DNA of 59,275 nt from Actinomycetota bacterium (GTDB lineage Bacteria > Actinomycetota > CADDZG01 > WHSQ01): assembly GCA_009380005.1 (NCBI GenBank), contig WHSQ01000012.1, positions 1-59,275 of the forward strand. Direction: 5' to 3'. Positions 16,339-24,259 of the stretch are shown here, in pieces; position 1 is the first letter of the stretch; the number at the start of each line of letters is the position of its first letter. The translations under genes were made by a program, and so were the position numbers. Under the pieces are notes generated by a model. That model made no database searches and was not told the origin of the DNA. It was given only the letters and a program-made list of their open reading frames with translations.

Positions 16339-17922
16339 GTGAAACTCTCCCTGCGGCGGAAGATAACGGGCGGGTTCGCCCTCCTCCTCATCCTGGTGAT
16401 CCTGCTGGGCTGGGTAACGCTGTCGTTGTTCGGATCGCTCCGGACGATCCAGCGCAGTATCTTCGACGAAGCCGTGCCCGGCGTCGTCGCGGTCGACGAG
16501 ATCGTTCGGAGTTACACCGCCCAATCCGCGGCCGTGCGCGGGTTCCTGATCGTCAATCAGGAACGGCTGCTCGAGCAGTATCGCGACGAAGTCCGCCAGG
16601 CGGAGCGGTGGCAGGACGCCGCCGAGCGACTCTTCACCGGCGAGCGCGAGCGCGATCTCCTCGCGCAACTCATCGAGGCCGGAGACTCCTATCAGGGCCT
16701 CGTGGACGACAGGGTGATCCCCCTCGCATCCGAGGGACGCCGGGCCAGCGCCTTCCAGGTTCTCGGCAGTGAGGGAGCGTCCCTCATCTCGGAGATCGAG
16801 TTCTTGGGAAGCGAGCTACGCGCGGCCCAGGACGAGATCGTGGCCCAGACGCGGAGCGACCTCGTGGCCCGGAGCAACCAGGCCCTGGCGATCCTGTTGC
16901 TGGTCATCCTGGGCGCGCTGTTCCTCGGTTCGACCGTGGCAGTGGCCCTGCCGCGCCGTCTCGTGGCAAACCTGCAACGCCTGGTGGACGCGGCTCGCGC
17001 TATCGGGCGGGGCGACTTCAACCAGAAGCTCGAGATCAGATCTGGTGACGAGGTTGAAGAGCTTGCCCGGCGTTTCGGAGAGATGCAATCGGGCCTCAAG
17101 CGTCTTCAGCAGCTGGCCCTGCAGGATCGCGAGCTAGAGATCGCCGCGTCGATCCAGCGCAACCTGCTCCAGCGCACGCTGCCGACGACGCCCGGGATCA
17201 CGATCGTACCGACCCAGCGCCAGGCGAACCTGGTCGGCGGGGACTGGTACGACGTCGACGTCGCCCACGACGCGCTGACCGTGGTCGTCGGGGACGCTTC
17301 GGGAAAAGGCATCGGCGCGGCCCTGATGGCCACGGTGGTCCTGTCGGTCTTGCGCGCCGAAAGAGGTCTCGGCAGCAACCCGCGTCGGGTGGTCGAGCGC
17401 GCCAACGATGCCCTTCGCGAAGCGACCGACCACGACTCTTTCACCACGTTGGTCTATGCCGAGGTCCAACCGGACGGTACTGCGCGGTGGCTCAACATGG
17501 GCCATCCGCCTCCCTTCGTCATCCGCGGCGCGATCGACGTCGATGACCGGCGCCGGGGTTACTTCGCGGAAGGCCCGCGCAACCGCGCGCTGGGGTGGTT
17601 CGAGGATCCGGGCCTCGCGGAGGTCGAGGTCAAGCTGCAGCCGGGGGATCGACTGGTCCTGTTCACGGACGGGTTCCTGGAGGCCAAGTCGCCCGAGGGA
17701 GAGACCTTCGGCGAGCCTCGTTTCGCGGACGCCATGATCGAGCTCGCTCAGCTGGACGCCGCCTCGCTGGGGGACGAGCTGACGGCGGTGGTGGAGCGGT
17801 ACGCCGCGGGTAAGCTGGACGACGATCTCACGATGATCGTCGTGGAATATCTCGGCGCACCGGCCGAAGTTGCCGCCGAGGGGCGCCTATCCGGAGAGGA
17901 ACAGTGGCACAGCAGAAGGTAG
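16339..17922 (+). CDS. membrane HAMP-SpoIIE (PP2C-type) phosphatase
   Basis: 527 residues: membrane segment 12-32, an extracytoplasmic helical sensor of about 145 residues, a second membrane segment 181-203, HAMP at about 205-258, a coiled link, then a SpoIIE/RsbU-type PP2C phosphatase. Phosphatase motifs are GGDWYD at 300-305, GDASGKG at 318-324, LFTDGFLEAKSPEGE and DDLTMIVV. Such proteins dephosphorylate STAS-domain anti-anti-sigma factors. The next gene is exactly such a STAS protein and overlaps by 19 bp. The frame is open 265 codons further upstream, but that part is antisense to the phosphoesterase and is discarded. Confidence 0.9.
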   Translation: MKLSLRRKITGGFALLLILVILLGWVTLSLFGSLRTIQRSIFDEAVPGVVAVDEIVRSYTAQSAAVRGFLIVNQERLLEQYRDEVRQAERWQDAAERLFTGERERDLLAQLIEAGDSYQGLVDDRVIPLASEGRRASAFQVLGSEGASLISEIEFLGSELRAAQDEIVAQTRSDLVARSNQALAILLLVILGALFLGSTVAVALPRRLVANLQRLVDAARAIGRGDFNQKLEIRSGDEVEELARRFGEMQSGLKRLQQLALQDRELEIAASIQRNLLQRTLPTTPGITIVPTQRQANLVGGDWYDVDVAHDALTVVVGDASGKGIGAALMATVVLSVLRAERGLGSNPRRVVERANDALREATDHDSFTTLVYAEVQPDGTARWLNMGHPPPFVIRGAIDVDDRRRGYFAEGPRNRALGWFEDPGLAEVEVKLQPGDRLVLFTDGFLEAKSPEGETFGEPRFADAMIELAQLDAASLGDELTAVVERYAAGKLDDDLTMIVVEYLGAPAEVAAEGRLSGEEQWHSRR

Positions 17923-18257
17923 ACATAGCCATCGAAGACGCGCAGGGCTACAAGGTCTTGCGCCCCAGCGGGGACCTGGACGTCTACACCGTGGGCTCGC
18001 TGCGCGACGCGATCGGCTCCATGATCGACCAGAAGACCACCAAGGTCGTGGTGGATCTCGACGGGGTCCCGTTCATGGATTCCTCCGGGCTCGGTGCCCT
18101 GATGGGAGGCGTGCGTCGCCTGCGCGAGGCGGGGGGCGACCTCGCGATCGCCTGCACCCGGGAGCAGCACCTCAAGCTCTTCACGATCACCGGTTTCGGC
18201 GAGGGCGTCTCGATCGCCCCGACCGTCGAAGAGGCCGCCAAGGGCTTCAAGGGCTAG
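17904..18257 (+). CDS. STAS-domain anti-sigma factor antagonist
   Basis: 117 residues. The phosphorylatable serine motif is MDSSGLGALMGG at 58-69, with S60/S61 as the candidate acceptor. GTG start with GGAGAGGAA just upstream, inside the end of the SpoIIE phosphatase gene, so the two are translationally coupled. The pair forms the phosphatase and switch protein of a partner-switching module; the anti-sigma kinase and sigma factor are not in this neighbourhood. Confidence 0.9.
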   Translation: MAQQKVDIAIEDAQGYKVLRPSGDLDVYTVGSLRDAIGSMIDQKTTKVVVDLDGVPFMDSSGLGALMGGVRRLREAGGDLAIACTREQHLKLFTITGFGEGVSIAPTVEEAAKGFKG

Positions 18258-18517
18258 CCCGGTCTGCCCACGCCCTGGGGGCGCAATGGGTCACAAGTAA
18301 TAGACCGGCAACTACGTAAAGCGTGCAGGGGTACCCGTCCATCCGGCCCATGGCCCGGTAGCCCTGCAGGGTTAGCGGCCGGCGGGCTCTGGACTACGAA
18401 GCACATCCCTAATCGCCACGCAAGAGGCTTCGATAAATCGTCCCGAGGTGCTATCGGAATCCCGGAGGCCTTTCCCTAGGGTGAGCCATCATCAGACGGC
18501 AGATCAGGGGGAGTCTC
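18258..18517. other. intergenic region with a cluster of palindromes
   Basis: 260 bp between the STAS gene and whiB. Three palindromic blocks fall within 45 bp: GGGTACCC (18329-18336), CCGGCCCATGGCCCGG with two mismatched positions (18343-18358), and CCCTGCAGGG (18362-18371). GCAGGG (18325-18330) can also pair with CCCTGC (18362-18367), folding the segment into one larger hairpin. Near the left end, CGCCC-TGG-GGGCG could be a small hairpin after the STAS stop. It could be the whiB leader or a regulator site; no known riboswitch matched. Confidence 0.4.
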
Positions 18518-18790
18518 TTGCCCGCACTGGAAGCTCTTGCGAAGGATCAGAACTGGCGCGCGTTCGCTCGCTGCGCCGACACCGATCCCGAGCTGTGGTT
18601 CTCCGTGGGAGCCGTCGAGCACAAGACCGCCAAGCGGATGTGCCGGTCGTGTCCCGTCCGGCGGGATTGCCTCAACTATGCGATGGATTCGCCCGTGGAC
18701 CACGGCATCTGGGGGGGCCTGACCGAGCGCGAACGTCGCCGTATCCGCCGTCAAGCGGGCGGCGGCGACTGGCGCCGCCTCGTCGCCTAG
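18518..18790 (+). CDS. WhiB-family iron-sulfur regulator
   Basis: 90 residues with the four iron-sulfur cysteines C19, C42, C45 and C51 (MCRSCPVRRDC), the GIWGG turn and a basic C-terminus (ERERRRIRRQ) that contacts DNA. WhiB proteins bind a [4Fe-4S] cluster, usually partner the primary sigma factor, and are restricted to actinomycetes and their phages. TTG start at 18518 with GGGGGAG four bases upstream. Paralogue assignment (WhiB1-7) is not attempted. Confidence 0.95.
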   Translation: MPALEALAKDQNWRAFARCADTDPELWFSVGAVEHKTAKRMCRSCPVRRDCLNYAMDSPVDHGIWGGLTERERRRIRRQAGGGDWRRLVA

Positions 18791-18793
18791 TCG

Positions 18794-19672
18794 CTAGGAC
18801 CTGAGACTCAGTTCCAGAAGCACGCACTCGTCGCGCCATCTCTTGGCCGTCTCCTCGGGGAGCCCCGGGATGTTCAGTCGCTTCTCCGCAACCTTCTCGG
18901 CGATCTCGTCCCACTCCGGGCCGGGCTCGATCACCCGAACGCCGGCCGGGATCTCCGCCACCTGCGCGTTCTTCCCCTTCCACCTCAGGATGACGGTGGC
19001 TTGCCGCAGCTTCTCGGCTCCGGGGATCATCTGCTGTCGTTCACCCGAGAGTACGAAGATGCGCTCCGCCTTGCTGTCGTAGACGAACCACACCGGCATG
19101 GTGCCCTCGGAGCCGTCTTCGTCCTTCCACCTGAGCCAGATGATCGTGGATTTCTTGAGGGACTCCTGCACGGCCGACGTCAGAGCGCTGGAACCGAGCG
19201 CCTGCTCGTACGGCGTCCATCCGATCGCAGGATCGACCTCGTAGACGACGTCCTTCCACGTGGTGCCGGTCGCGGTGAGAACGTACCAGCCGGCGAGGTC
19301 GAAGAACCTGCGCAGGATCCGCCTCCAGTCGTCGTCGTGCTCGTAGTAAGCCAGTTGGATGTCCCCATCGGGGCGCTCGTGGAACGAGAAGAACCAGTTG
19401 GTGTGGTCGGGAGAGATGTAGCCCTCCGCCCAGTGCACCCTCGGCTCTCCGACCTCGAGGTGTAAGCCGATGCACTCGTCCGGGATATCCGCCTGGAACG
19501 GCGTCCAGTAAACCTGGACCACCCGTCGTACGAAGGGCTCGCGAACGATGCGCAGGATGGCCTTGGCGCCGTCGGGGGAACCCGCGTCCAGGCCCCTCGA
19601 TCCGAGCGCGCGGGCTACCTCCTCGACCATCCGATCGAGTCGATCCTTCCGTGACGCTTGTGTCAGAGCCAT
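18794..19672 (-). CDS. uncharacterised protein with PNPOx-like C-terminal half
   Basis: 292 residues not recognised as a named family overall. The second half (about 180-275) has the feel of a pyridoxamine-phosphate-oxidase-like split barrel: GTMPVWFVYDSKAERIFVLSGE, then LRQATVILRWKGKNAQVAEIPAGVRVI. The first half contains alternating hydrophobic and charged strands and several Trp. It starts 8 bp after the SdhC-like gene, so it is the last gene of the minus-strand run led by the Get3-like ATPases. It is convergent with whiB, three bases apart. FMN or heme binding is possible but unproven. Confidence 0.6.
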   Translation of the reverse strand: MALTQASRKDRLDRMVEEVARALGSRGLDAGSPDGAKAILRIVREPFVRRVVQVYWTPFQADIPDECIGLHLEVGEPRVHWAEGYISPDHTNWFFSFHERPDGDIQLAYYEHDDDWRRILRRFFDLAGWYVLTATGTTWKDVVYEVDPAIGWTPYEQALGSSALTSAVQESLKKSTIIWLRWKDEDGSEGTMPVWFVYDSKAERIFVLSGERQQMIPGAEKLRQATVILRWKGKNAQVAEIPAGVRVIEPGPEWDEIAEKVAEKRLNIPGLPEETAKRWRDECVLLELSLRS

Positions 19673-19679
19673 ATGACCT

Positions 19680-20162
19680 CTAGAAGAACGGCGACTTCTC
19701 GATCGCGGGACGCAGCATGAAGACGGCAGCCGGGATGAAGCCCACCATGAACAACACGACTTCGGCGACGGCGAACTGTTTCTGCTTCTGAGCCAGTCCG
19801 GGCCAGAAGTCGAACAGGATGATCCGTAATCCGTTCAGAGCGTGGAACAGGACGGCTCCCACGAGCAGGACTTCGAACGGGGTGAACCACCACTGCTTGT
19901 AGAGGGAGATCGTCTCGTCATAGAGCTCGGGACCGAAACCCACCGCGAACGTGTCCACGATATGAGCGAAGAGGAAAGCCACTACGCCGACCCCGGTGAT
20001 CCGGTGCGCGACCCACGACCATTGACCGACGCCGCCCCGGTAAACGGGTCCCTTGGCGCTCTTGCGCAGCCGCAACAGATCGACGGTTATGTAGAGAGCG
20101 AAGAGCCCCGCTGCGATGGTCATCACCGCTACAAGGGTCTCGATGGCTTTTGCTGCGATCAC
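19680..20162 (-). CDS. SdhC-like cytochrome b556 membrane anchor
   Basis: 160 residues with about four membrane segments. The stretch WVAHRITGVGVVAFLFAHIVDTF matches the SdhC signature region, with His candidates for heme b ligation, and FHALNGLRIILFDF is a second typical helix. SdhC anchors succinate dehydrogenase or fumarate reductase. No sdhA, sdhB or sdhD gene follows. Instead it sits between Get3-like ATPases and an unknown protein, so it may be separated from its complex or serve a different partner. Starts 48 bp after the last ATPase gene. Confidence 0.75.
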   Translation of the reverse strand: MIAAKAIETLVAVMTIAAGLFALYITVDLLRLRKSAKGPVYRGGVGQWSWVAHRITGVGVVAFLFAHIVDTFAVGFGPELYDETISLYKQWWFTPFEVLLVGAVLFHALNGLRIILFDFWPGLAQKQKQFAVAEVVLFMVGFIPAAVFMLRPAIEKSPFF

Positions 20163-20209
20163 GCGGCCATCCTAATGGGCGACCCGGACGGTTCGGCGTC
20201 CCTGCCGGA

Positions 20210-21358
20210 TCAGCGTCGGACGGCGGGGGCCGTAGTCGCGAATAGCTGGTCGGCGATCGCGGCGAGGCCCGGGAAGTCGACCGCTTCCTGCTCCAGATAG
20301 GGAACCCGCACCCACCGGTGTCGAGGGATCTTGCGGGCGAGTCCCTCGAGGTTCCTCTCCTCGAGCTCCACCACCCGCATGAACGCCTCCTCGTTCTCGA
20401 GGAGTTTCGCCAGCAGGCGCGCCTCCGCGCTTCCCTGCTCGAGCTTGGAGATCTGCCGCGGGCGCGCTTCGATCCGGTCTCCGAAGCGAGGGTGGACCCG
20501 GTTCACGACGAGCGCCCCGAAGGGAAGGCCGGCCTCGTCGAGACGAGAGGCGAAGAAGGTGGCCTCGGCCACCGATTGCTCGGCCGGGGACGTGATGACG
20601 ACGAAGGACGTCACCTGGGAGTGGAGAAGAGCGGCCACCTCGCGAGCGCGTTGTTTGAACCCGTCGTACATCCCCTCGAGGCTGCCGAAGAACTCGGCAG
20701 TGTCGTCCAGGACTTCGGCCCCCACGATGCGCTTCACGATCCGGAGGAACGTTCCCGCCGCCACGTTGGCAACGCGCATGAAGCCGCCACCGGCCTTCAT
20801 GTAGGGGATCAAGAACCAGCGGAGGACGCGACTCTCGAAGAAGTCGGTTAAGCGACGCGGTGCGTCAAGGAAGTCCAGCGCGTTACGCGTTGGAGGCGTG
20901 TCGATGACGATCAGGTCGTATCCGCCTTCTGCATGTAGTTCGTAGAGGCGCTCCATCGCCATGTACTCCTGCGTTCCGGACAGCGTGCTGGAGATGTTCC
21001 GATAGAAACGGTTGCCGATGATCTTCTCGGCCTGTTCCCGGGAAGGCGCGTACTTCATGACGACCTGGTCGAAGGTGGTCTTGGTGTCGAGCATCATCGC
21101 GTAAAGCTCGCCCTTCGCTTCGAGACCGGCGGCCGAGAACTTGCGTGCACTCACCCTGTGAGGTTCGTTCGATAGCTCTTTCAACCCGAGTGATGAGGCC
21201 AAGCGGCGGGCCGGATCGATCGTCAACACGGCGACCTTCTTGCCGCGCGTCGCTGCGTGCATGCCGATCGCGGCGGCGGCGGTGGTCTTACCAACCCCAC
21301 CCGACCCGGCGCATACGATGATCTCCTTCCTGTCGACCAGATCGGAGACGACACTCAC
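20210..21358 (-). CDS. Get3/ArsA-like ATPase, form A (GSGGVGKT)
   Basis: 382 residues, SIMIBI-class ATPase. Walker A is GSGGVGKTT, so the second lysine of the deviant KGGVGKT motif is Ser. Other motifs are VLTIDPARRLASSLG and VIDTPPTRNALDFLDAP. It contains extra hydrophobic helices (RWFLIPYMKAGGGFM, VANVAAGTFLRIV) that could form a client groove. In mycobacteria a similar pair (Rv3679/Rv3680) lies beside whiB4. The GTG start overlaps the upstream ATPase stop by 4 bp. No arsenic-binding cysteine cluster or arsenic gene is nearby, so an arsenite pump role is not supported. Confidence 0.85.
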   Translation of the reverse strand: MSVVSDLVDRKEIIVCAGSGGVGKTTAAAAIGMHAATRGKKVAVLTIDPARRLASSLGLKELSNEPHRVSARKFSAAGLEAKGELYAMMLDTKTTFDQVVMKYAPSREQAEKIIGNRFYRNISSTLSGTQEYMAMERLYELHAEGGYDLIVIDTPPTRNALDFLDAPRRLTDFFESRVLRWFLIPYMKAGGGFMRVANVAAGTFLRIVKRIVGAEVLDDTAEFFGSLEGMYDGFKQRAREVAALLHSQVTSFVVITSPAEQSVAEATFFASRLDEAGLPFGALVVNRVHPRFGDRIEARPRQISKLEQGSAEARLLAKLLENEEAFMRVVELEERNLEGLARKIPRHRWVRVPYLEQEAVDFPGLAAIADQLFATTAPAVRR

Positions 21359-22332
21359 AGCTTCTCCACCTTCTCTTCGATCACGTCGGCGAGATTCTCG
21401 ACATCCGGCAACGCCAGACCCGCAGAGAAGAGGAAGGGCAACTCGATCACCGGTTCACCCGTCCCCGCGCGAAGGTTCCTCAGGTGCGTCTCCTGTATAG
21501 AACGACGGGACCTCAGGAACCGCGCGTAGGAGAACAGAGCATCGAAGTCCTCGTCGTCGAGGGCCAGCCCTACCGCTTCCCCTTGTGTTCGCAGGGCGGC
21601 CCGGTCGATGGTTCCCTTCAGCTTCTTCTCTTCTTGAGGAGTGAACAGCTCCGAGTACACCGCGTTGGCGAATAGAGGTCCCTGCGCGATCTCCAGCCTT
21701 TCCTCCAGCGCGCGCGTGGTCTCGAGGGTCTCCGACACCGGCATCTCCTCTGGGAGCGTCACGAGGTGCACGCGGGCGCGTTTGGGATCGCGCAGCATCT
21801 GGACCAACCAGTCGGCTTGCCGCCGGACCGGGCCCACGCGCAACGCATCGGAGAGCCCGCTGGGAGCGGAGAGGAACGTCAACATGTGGCCCGCCGCCGG
21901 CGCGTCGACGACGATCGTGTCGAAGCGCTCCTTCGTGGTTCGTTCCTGCTCGAGGTACCAGATCTTCCCCAGGATCAGGATGTCCTTCAGACCGGGAGCC
22001 GCGGTAGTGATGTAGTCCACGAAATGAGTGCTGGTGAACGCCTTGGAGATCCGTTTCATGTGGTACTGAACCCGGAGATACTCGGCCAGCGACTCCTCGG
22101 GGATGATGCGCAGGCCCCAGATGCCGGGACACATCTTGCTGGGCTCGTACCCGAGACCTTCGGAACCGAAGATCGCGGGCAGGGTGCCCTTCTCGTCGAC
22201 CTCGGCGATGCATACGCGATGACCGGCCTTCGCGGCCATGATCGCGAGCGCGGCCGACACCGTGGTCTTGCCCACACCGCCCTTGCCGGAGACGATCAGG
22301 ATCTTCGGATCGAAGAACTCGTCCAGGAGCAT
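21355..22332 (-). CDS. Get3/ArsA-like ATPase, form B copy 2
   Basis: 325 residues with a complete deviant Walker A (SGKGGVGKTTVSAALA), the DEKGTLPAIFG loop, and IVVDAPAAGHMLTFLSAP as the switch II/Walker B region. It is a close paralogue of the next gene upstream (22367-23350), with matching motifs along the whole length, including GIWGL, HFVDYI and LPFLFSAGL. It probably heterodimerises with form A, as suggested for the mycobacterial pair. It lies 34 bp after the paralogue. Confidence 0.85.
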   Translation of the reverse strand: MLLDEFFDPKILIVSGKGGVGKTTVSAALAIMAAKAGHRVCIAEVDEKGTLPAIFGSEGLGYEPSKMCPGIWGLRIIPEESLAEYLRVQYHMKRISKAFTSTHFVDYITTAAPGLKDILILGKIWYLEQERTTKERFDTIVVDAPAAGHMLTFLSAPSGLSDALRVGPVRRQADWLVQMLRDPKRARVHLVTLPEEMPVSETLETTRALEERLEIAQGPLFANAVYSELFTPQEEKKLKGTIDRAALRTQGEAVGLALDDEDFDALFSYARFLRSRRSIQETHLRNLRAGTGEPVIELPFLFSAGLALPDVENLADVIEEKVEKL

Positions 22333-22366
22333 CGGCCCTTTCTATCGCAGACGAGATCGGCATCCG

Positions 22367-23350
22367 TCAGAGCGCCGCCAGCCGGGCCTCGATCACGTCT
22401 GCAAGCGTGATGATGTCGGGCGCTCCCAAACCTGCCGAAAAGAGGAAGGGGAGCTGAACGATGGGCTCATCCACACCCGCCCGGAGCACCCGCAGGTGGC
22501 GGCGCTGTATGGCGCGCCTCGCCTCGAGGAAGCGGGCGTAGGACACCGCGGACGAGATGTCGTCCTTATCGAGGTCCAGGCCGGTCGCCCGGGCTAGAGC
22601 GATCATGTCCTGGGGATCGACATCGTTCAGCGCCGACAGCTCTTTCTGCTTGAAGAGCCCATCGTAGAGACCGTTGGCGAACATCGGTCCGGTGCCTACC
22701 CCGAGTCTCCCGTGCAGGGCTTCGACCGTCTCGATCGTTTCGGCGACGGGCATCTCCTCCGCGGTGGTCACGAGCGATACGCGCGTCCGCGCGGGATCCT
22801 CGATCATGTCGAGTACCCACTGCACCTGATGTCGGATCGGCCCCACGGGGATCGCGTCGTAGAAGCCTTGCGGGGCGCCGACGAAGGTGAGCATGTGGCC
22901 GGCTGCAGGAGCGTCCACGATGATCGTGTCGTAGGTCTGATTGGTCCCGCCCTTGGCGGGCCCTTGTTCCAAGTACCAGATCTTGCGGATCACCAACAGA
23001 TCGTTGATGCCGGGGGCCGACGTCGCCAGATAGTCGACGAAATGGGTGCCGGTGAACACGTGCGACAGGCGCCGCATGTGGTACTGCAGATGGAGGTACT
23101 CACGAAGGGCGTTCTCCGCGGTGATGTTGAGTCCCCAGATGCCGGGCGACAGCTCGGTCGGCTCGTAGGAGAGATCGCCGTGTCCGAAGAGACGTGGGAG
23201 GGAGCCCTTCTCGTCCACCTCGGCCACGCACACCTTCCGACCGGTCCGAGCCGCGATCACGGCGAGGGCGGCGCTCACCGTCGTCTTTCCGACGCCGCCC
23301 TTGCCCGAGACCACCAGGATCCGGGGAGCGAGTAGCTCGTCGACCTTCAT
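22367..23350 (-). CDS. Get3/ArsA-like ATPase, form B copy 1
   Basis: 327 residues and the first gene of the minus-strand operon. Motifs are SGKGGVGKTTVSAALA, VDEKGSLPRLFG, IIVDAPAAGHMLTF and the C-terminal LPFLFSAGLGAPDI. It shares nearly all motifs with the following gene, indicating tandem duplication of form B. The ATG lies at 23350. Family members use ATP to cycle between open and closed dimers that hold hydrophobic clients. The third copy is unusual compared with the two-gene arrangement known in mycobacteria. Confidence 0.85.
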   Translation of the reverse strand: MKVDELLAPRILVVSGKGGVGKTTVSAALAVIAARTGRKVCVAEVDEKGSLPRLFGHGDLSYEPTELSPGIWGLNITAENALREYLHLQYHMRRLSHVFTGTHFVDYLATSAPGINDLLVIRKIWYLEQGPAKGGTNQTYDTIIVDAPAAGHMLTFVGAPQGFYDAIPVGPIRHQVQWVLDMIEDPARTRVSLVTTAEEMPVAETIETVEALHGRLGVGTGPMFANGLYDGLFKQKELSALNDVDPQDMIALARATGLDLDKDDISSAVSYARFLEARRAIQRRHLRVLRAGVDEPIVQLPFLFSAGLGAPDIITLADVIEARLAAL

Positions 23351-23482
23351 GAACCTGACTAGTCCCTTTTCGTTACGACTTTTCGGACATCGCCCACCTA
23401 ATCGGGCTGGCCTGGCTCAATCTTCCAGCCCCACCGGCCGATACGTAAGCGATAGGTGTCGAACCGATCCGAGGAGCCAACC

Positions 23483-24202
23483 ATGATCCGCCAGCTCAAG
23501 CCCATCCTCATGGGCGCGATCTTCACCCTCGTGGCGATGGGCTTCGCCTATGCGCTTCCCCATGCGGTCCAACTCCAACCCCTGAGCGACGACGGGACCG
23601 AGGAGACGCTGGCGCTCGAGCCCGAATGCCCGGTCGACGAGGAGACCCCCGAGGATGGGTCCACCGGCGAGGAACCCGTCGAGGGCGAGGAACCAGTCGA
23701 GGAAGAGGCACCGCTCGAGGACGAGGAACCAGTCGAGGACCAAGCACCGCTCGAGGGCGAGGAACCAGTCGAGGACCAAGCACCGCTCGAGGACGAAGAC
23801 ACCGAAGATTGCGACGTGGCCGAGGAAGAGGAGCTCGTCGAAGCCGAGGGTGAGCACGACGGCGAGGCCACCAACCACGGCCGGGTCGTCCGGGTCGCAG
23901 CCCACTGCGACGTCAGGGGCAAGGCCCACGGCGAGCTGGTGCGATCGATCGCCCAGGACAAGGATGCGACCGTCGCGGACGCCGAGGCCGCCTGCTCCGA
24001 AGCCATGGCCGCGGCCGAGCACTCCGGAGGCGGCGAGAGGGGCGGGAAGCCCGATAAGGCGGAGAAGGCCGGCAAGCCCGATCACGCCGGGAAGGGCGAA
24101 CCCTCCGGCGGCGAGCCCGATGGCGATTCGGATCAGGCTTCGAGCTCCGATCCCGCCGCCGGTTCCCACGGCAAGGGCAACGACGAGGGCAAGGCCAAAT
24201 AG
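23483..24202 (+). CDS. secreted acidic repeat protein
   Basis: 239 residues, no recognised family. A signal-like hydrophobic start (PILMGAIFTLVAMGFAYALP) is followed by a very acidic Glu/Pro region with three exact-register 12-residue repeats of the pattern xEEPVExxAPLE. A short conserved-looking block comes next (VVRVAAHCDVRGKAHGELVRSIAQD), then a Gly/Lys/Asp/Ser-rich tail. Two Cys before and one within the middle block may pair outside the cell. The ATG at 23483 is chosen over the upstream start at 23456 because GAGGAG sits six bases before it and the signal peptide begins there. Divergent from the Get3-like operon. Function unknown. Confidence 0.7.
   Translation: MIRQLKPILMGAIFTLVAMGFAYALPHAVQLQPLSDDGTEETLALEPECPVDEETPEDGSTGEEPVEGEEPVEEEAPLEDEEPVEDQAPLEGEEPVEDQAPLEDEDTEDCDVAEEEELVEAEGEHDGEATNHGRVVRVAAHCDVRGKAHGELVRSIAQDKDATVADAEAACSEAMAAAEHSGGGERGGKPDKAEKAGKPDHAGKGEPSGGEPDGDSDQASSSDPAAGSHGKGNDEGKAK
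23684..23791 (+). repeat. three in-frame 36-bp tandem repeats
   Basis: Units at 23684-23719, 23720-23755 and 23756-23791, each coding for a 12-residue xEEPVE-x-x-APLE block. Units two and three differ almost only in the first codon. The 36-bp length keeps the frame, so copy-number change would alter only the length of the acidic region. Confidence 0.85.
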
Positions 24203-24259
24203 GGCAACGCACGTCCGCTCGGCTGCGCGCCGGGCTCCGGGGTCTGGGACGATTGACCC

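Noticed and set aside
18300-18400. Possible cyclic-di-GMP-I riboswitch (ACGTAAAGC and GGTAGC resemble parts of it)
   Set aside because: The upstream CAGGGCAAACC part is missing and the spacing of the GGTAGC and GGGTTA parts does not fit.
20210-23350. Arsenite efflux pump ATPases
   Set aside because: No arsB, arsC or arsD nearby and no metal-binding cysteine triad was seen; the pattern fits the Get3-like actinomycete pair.
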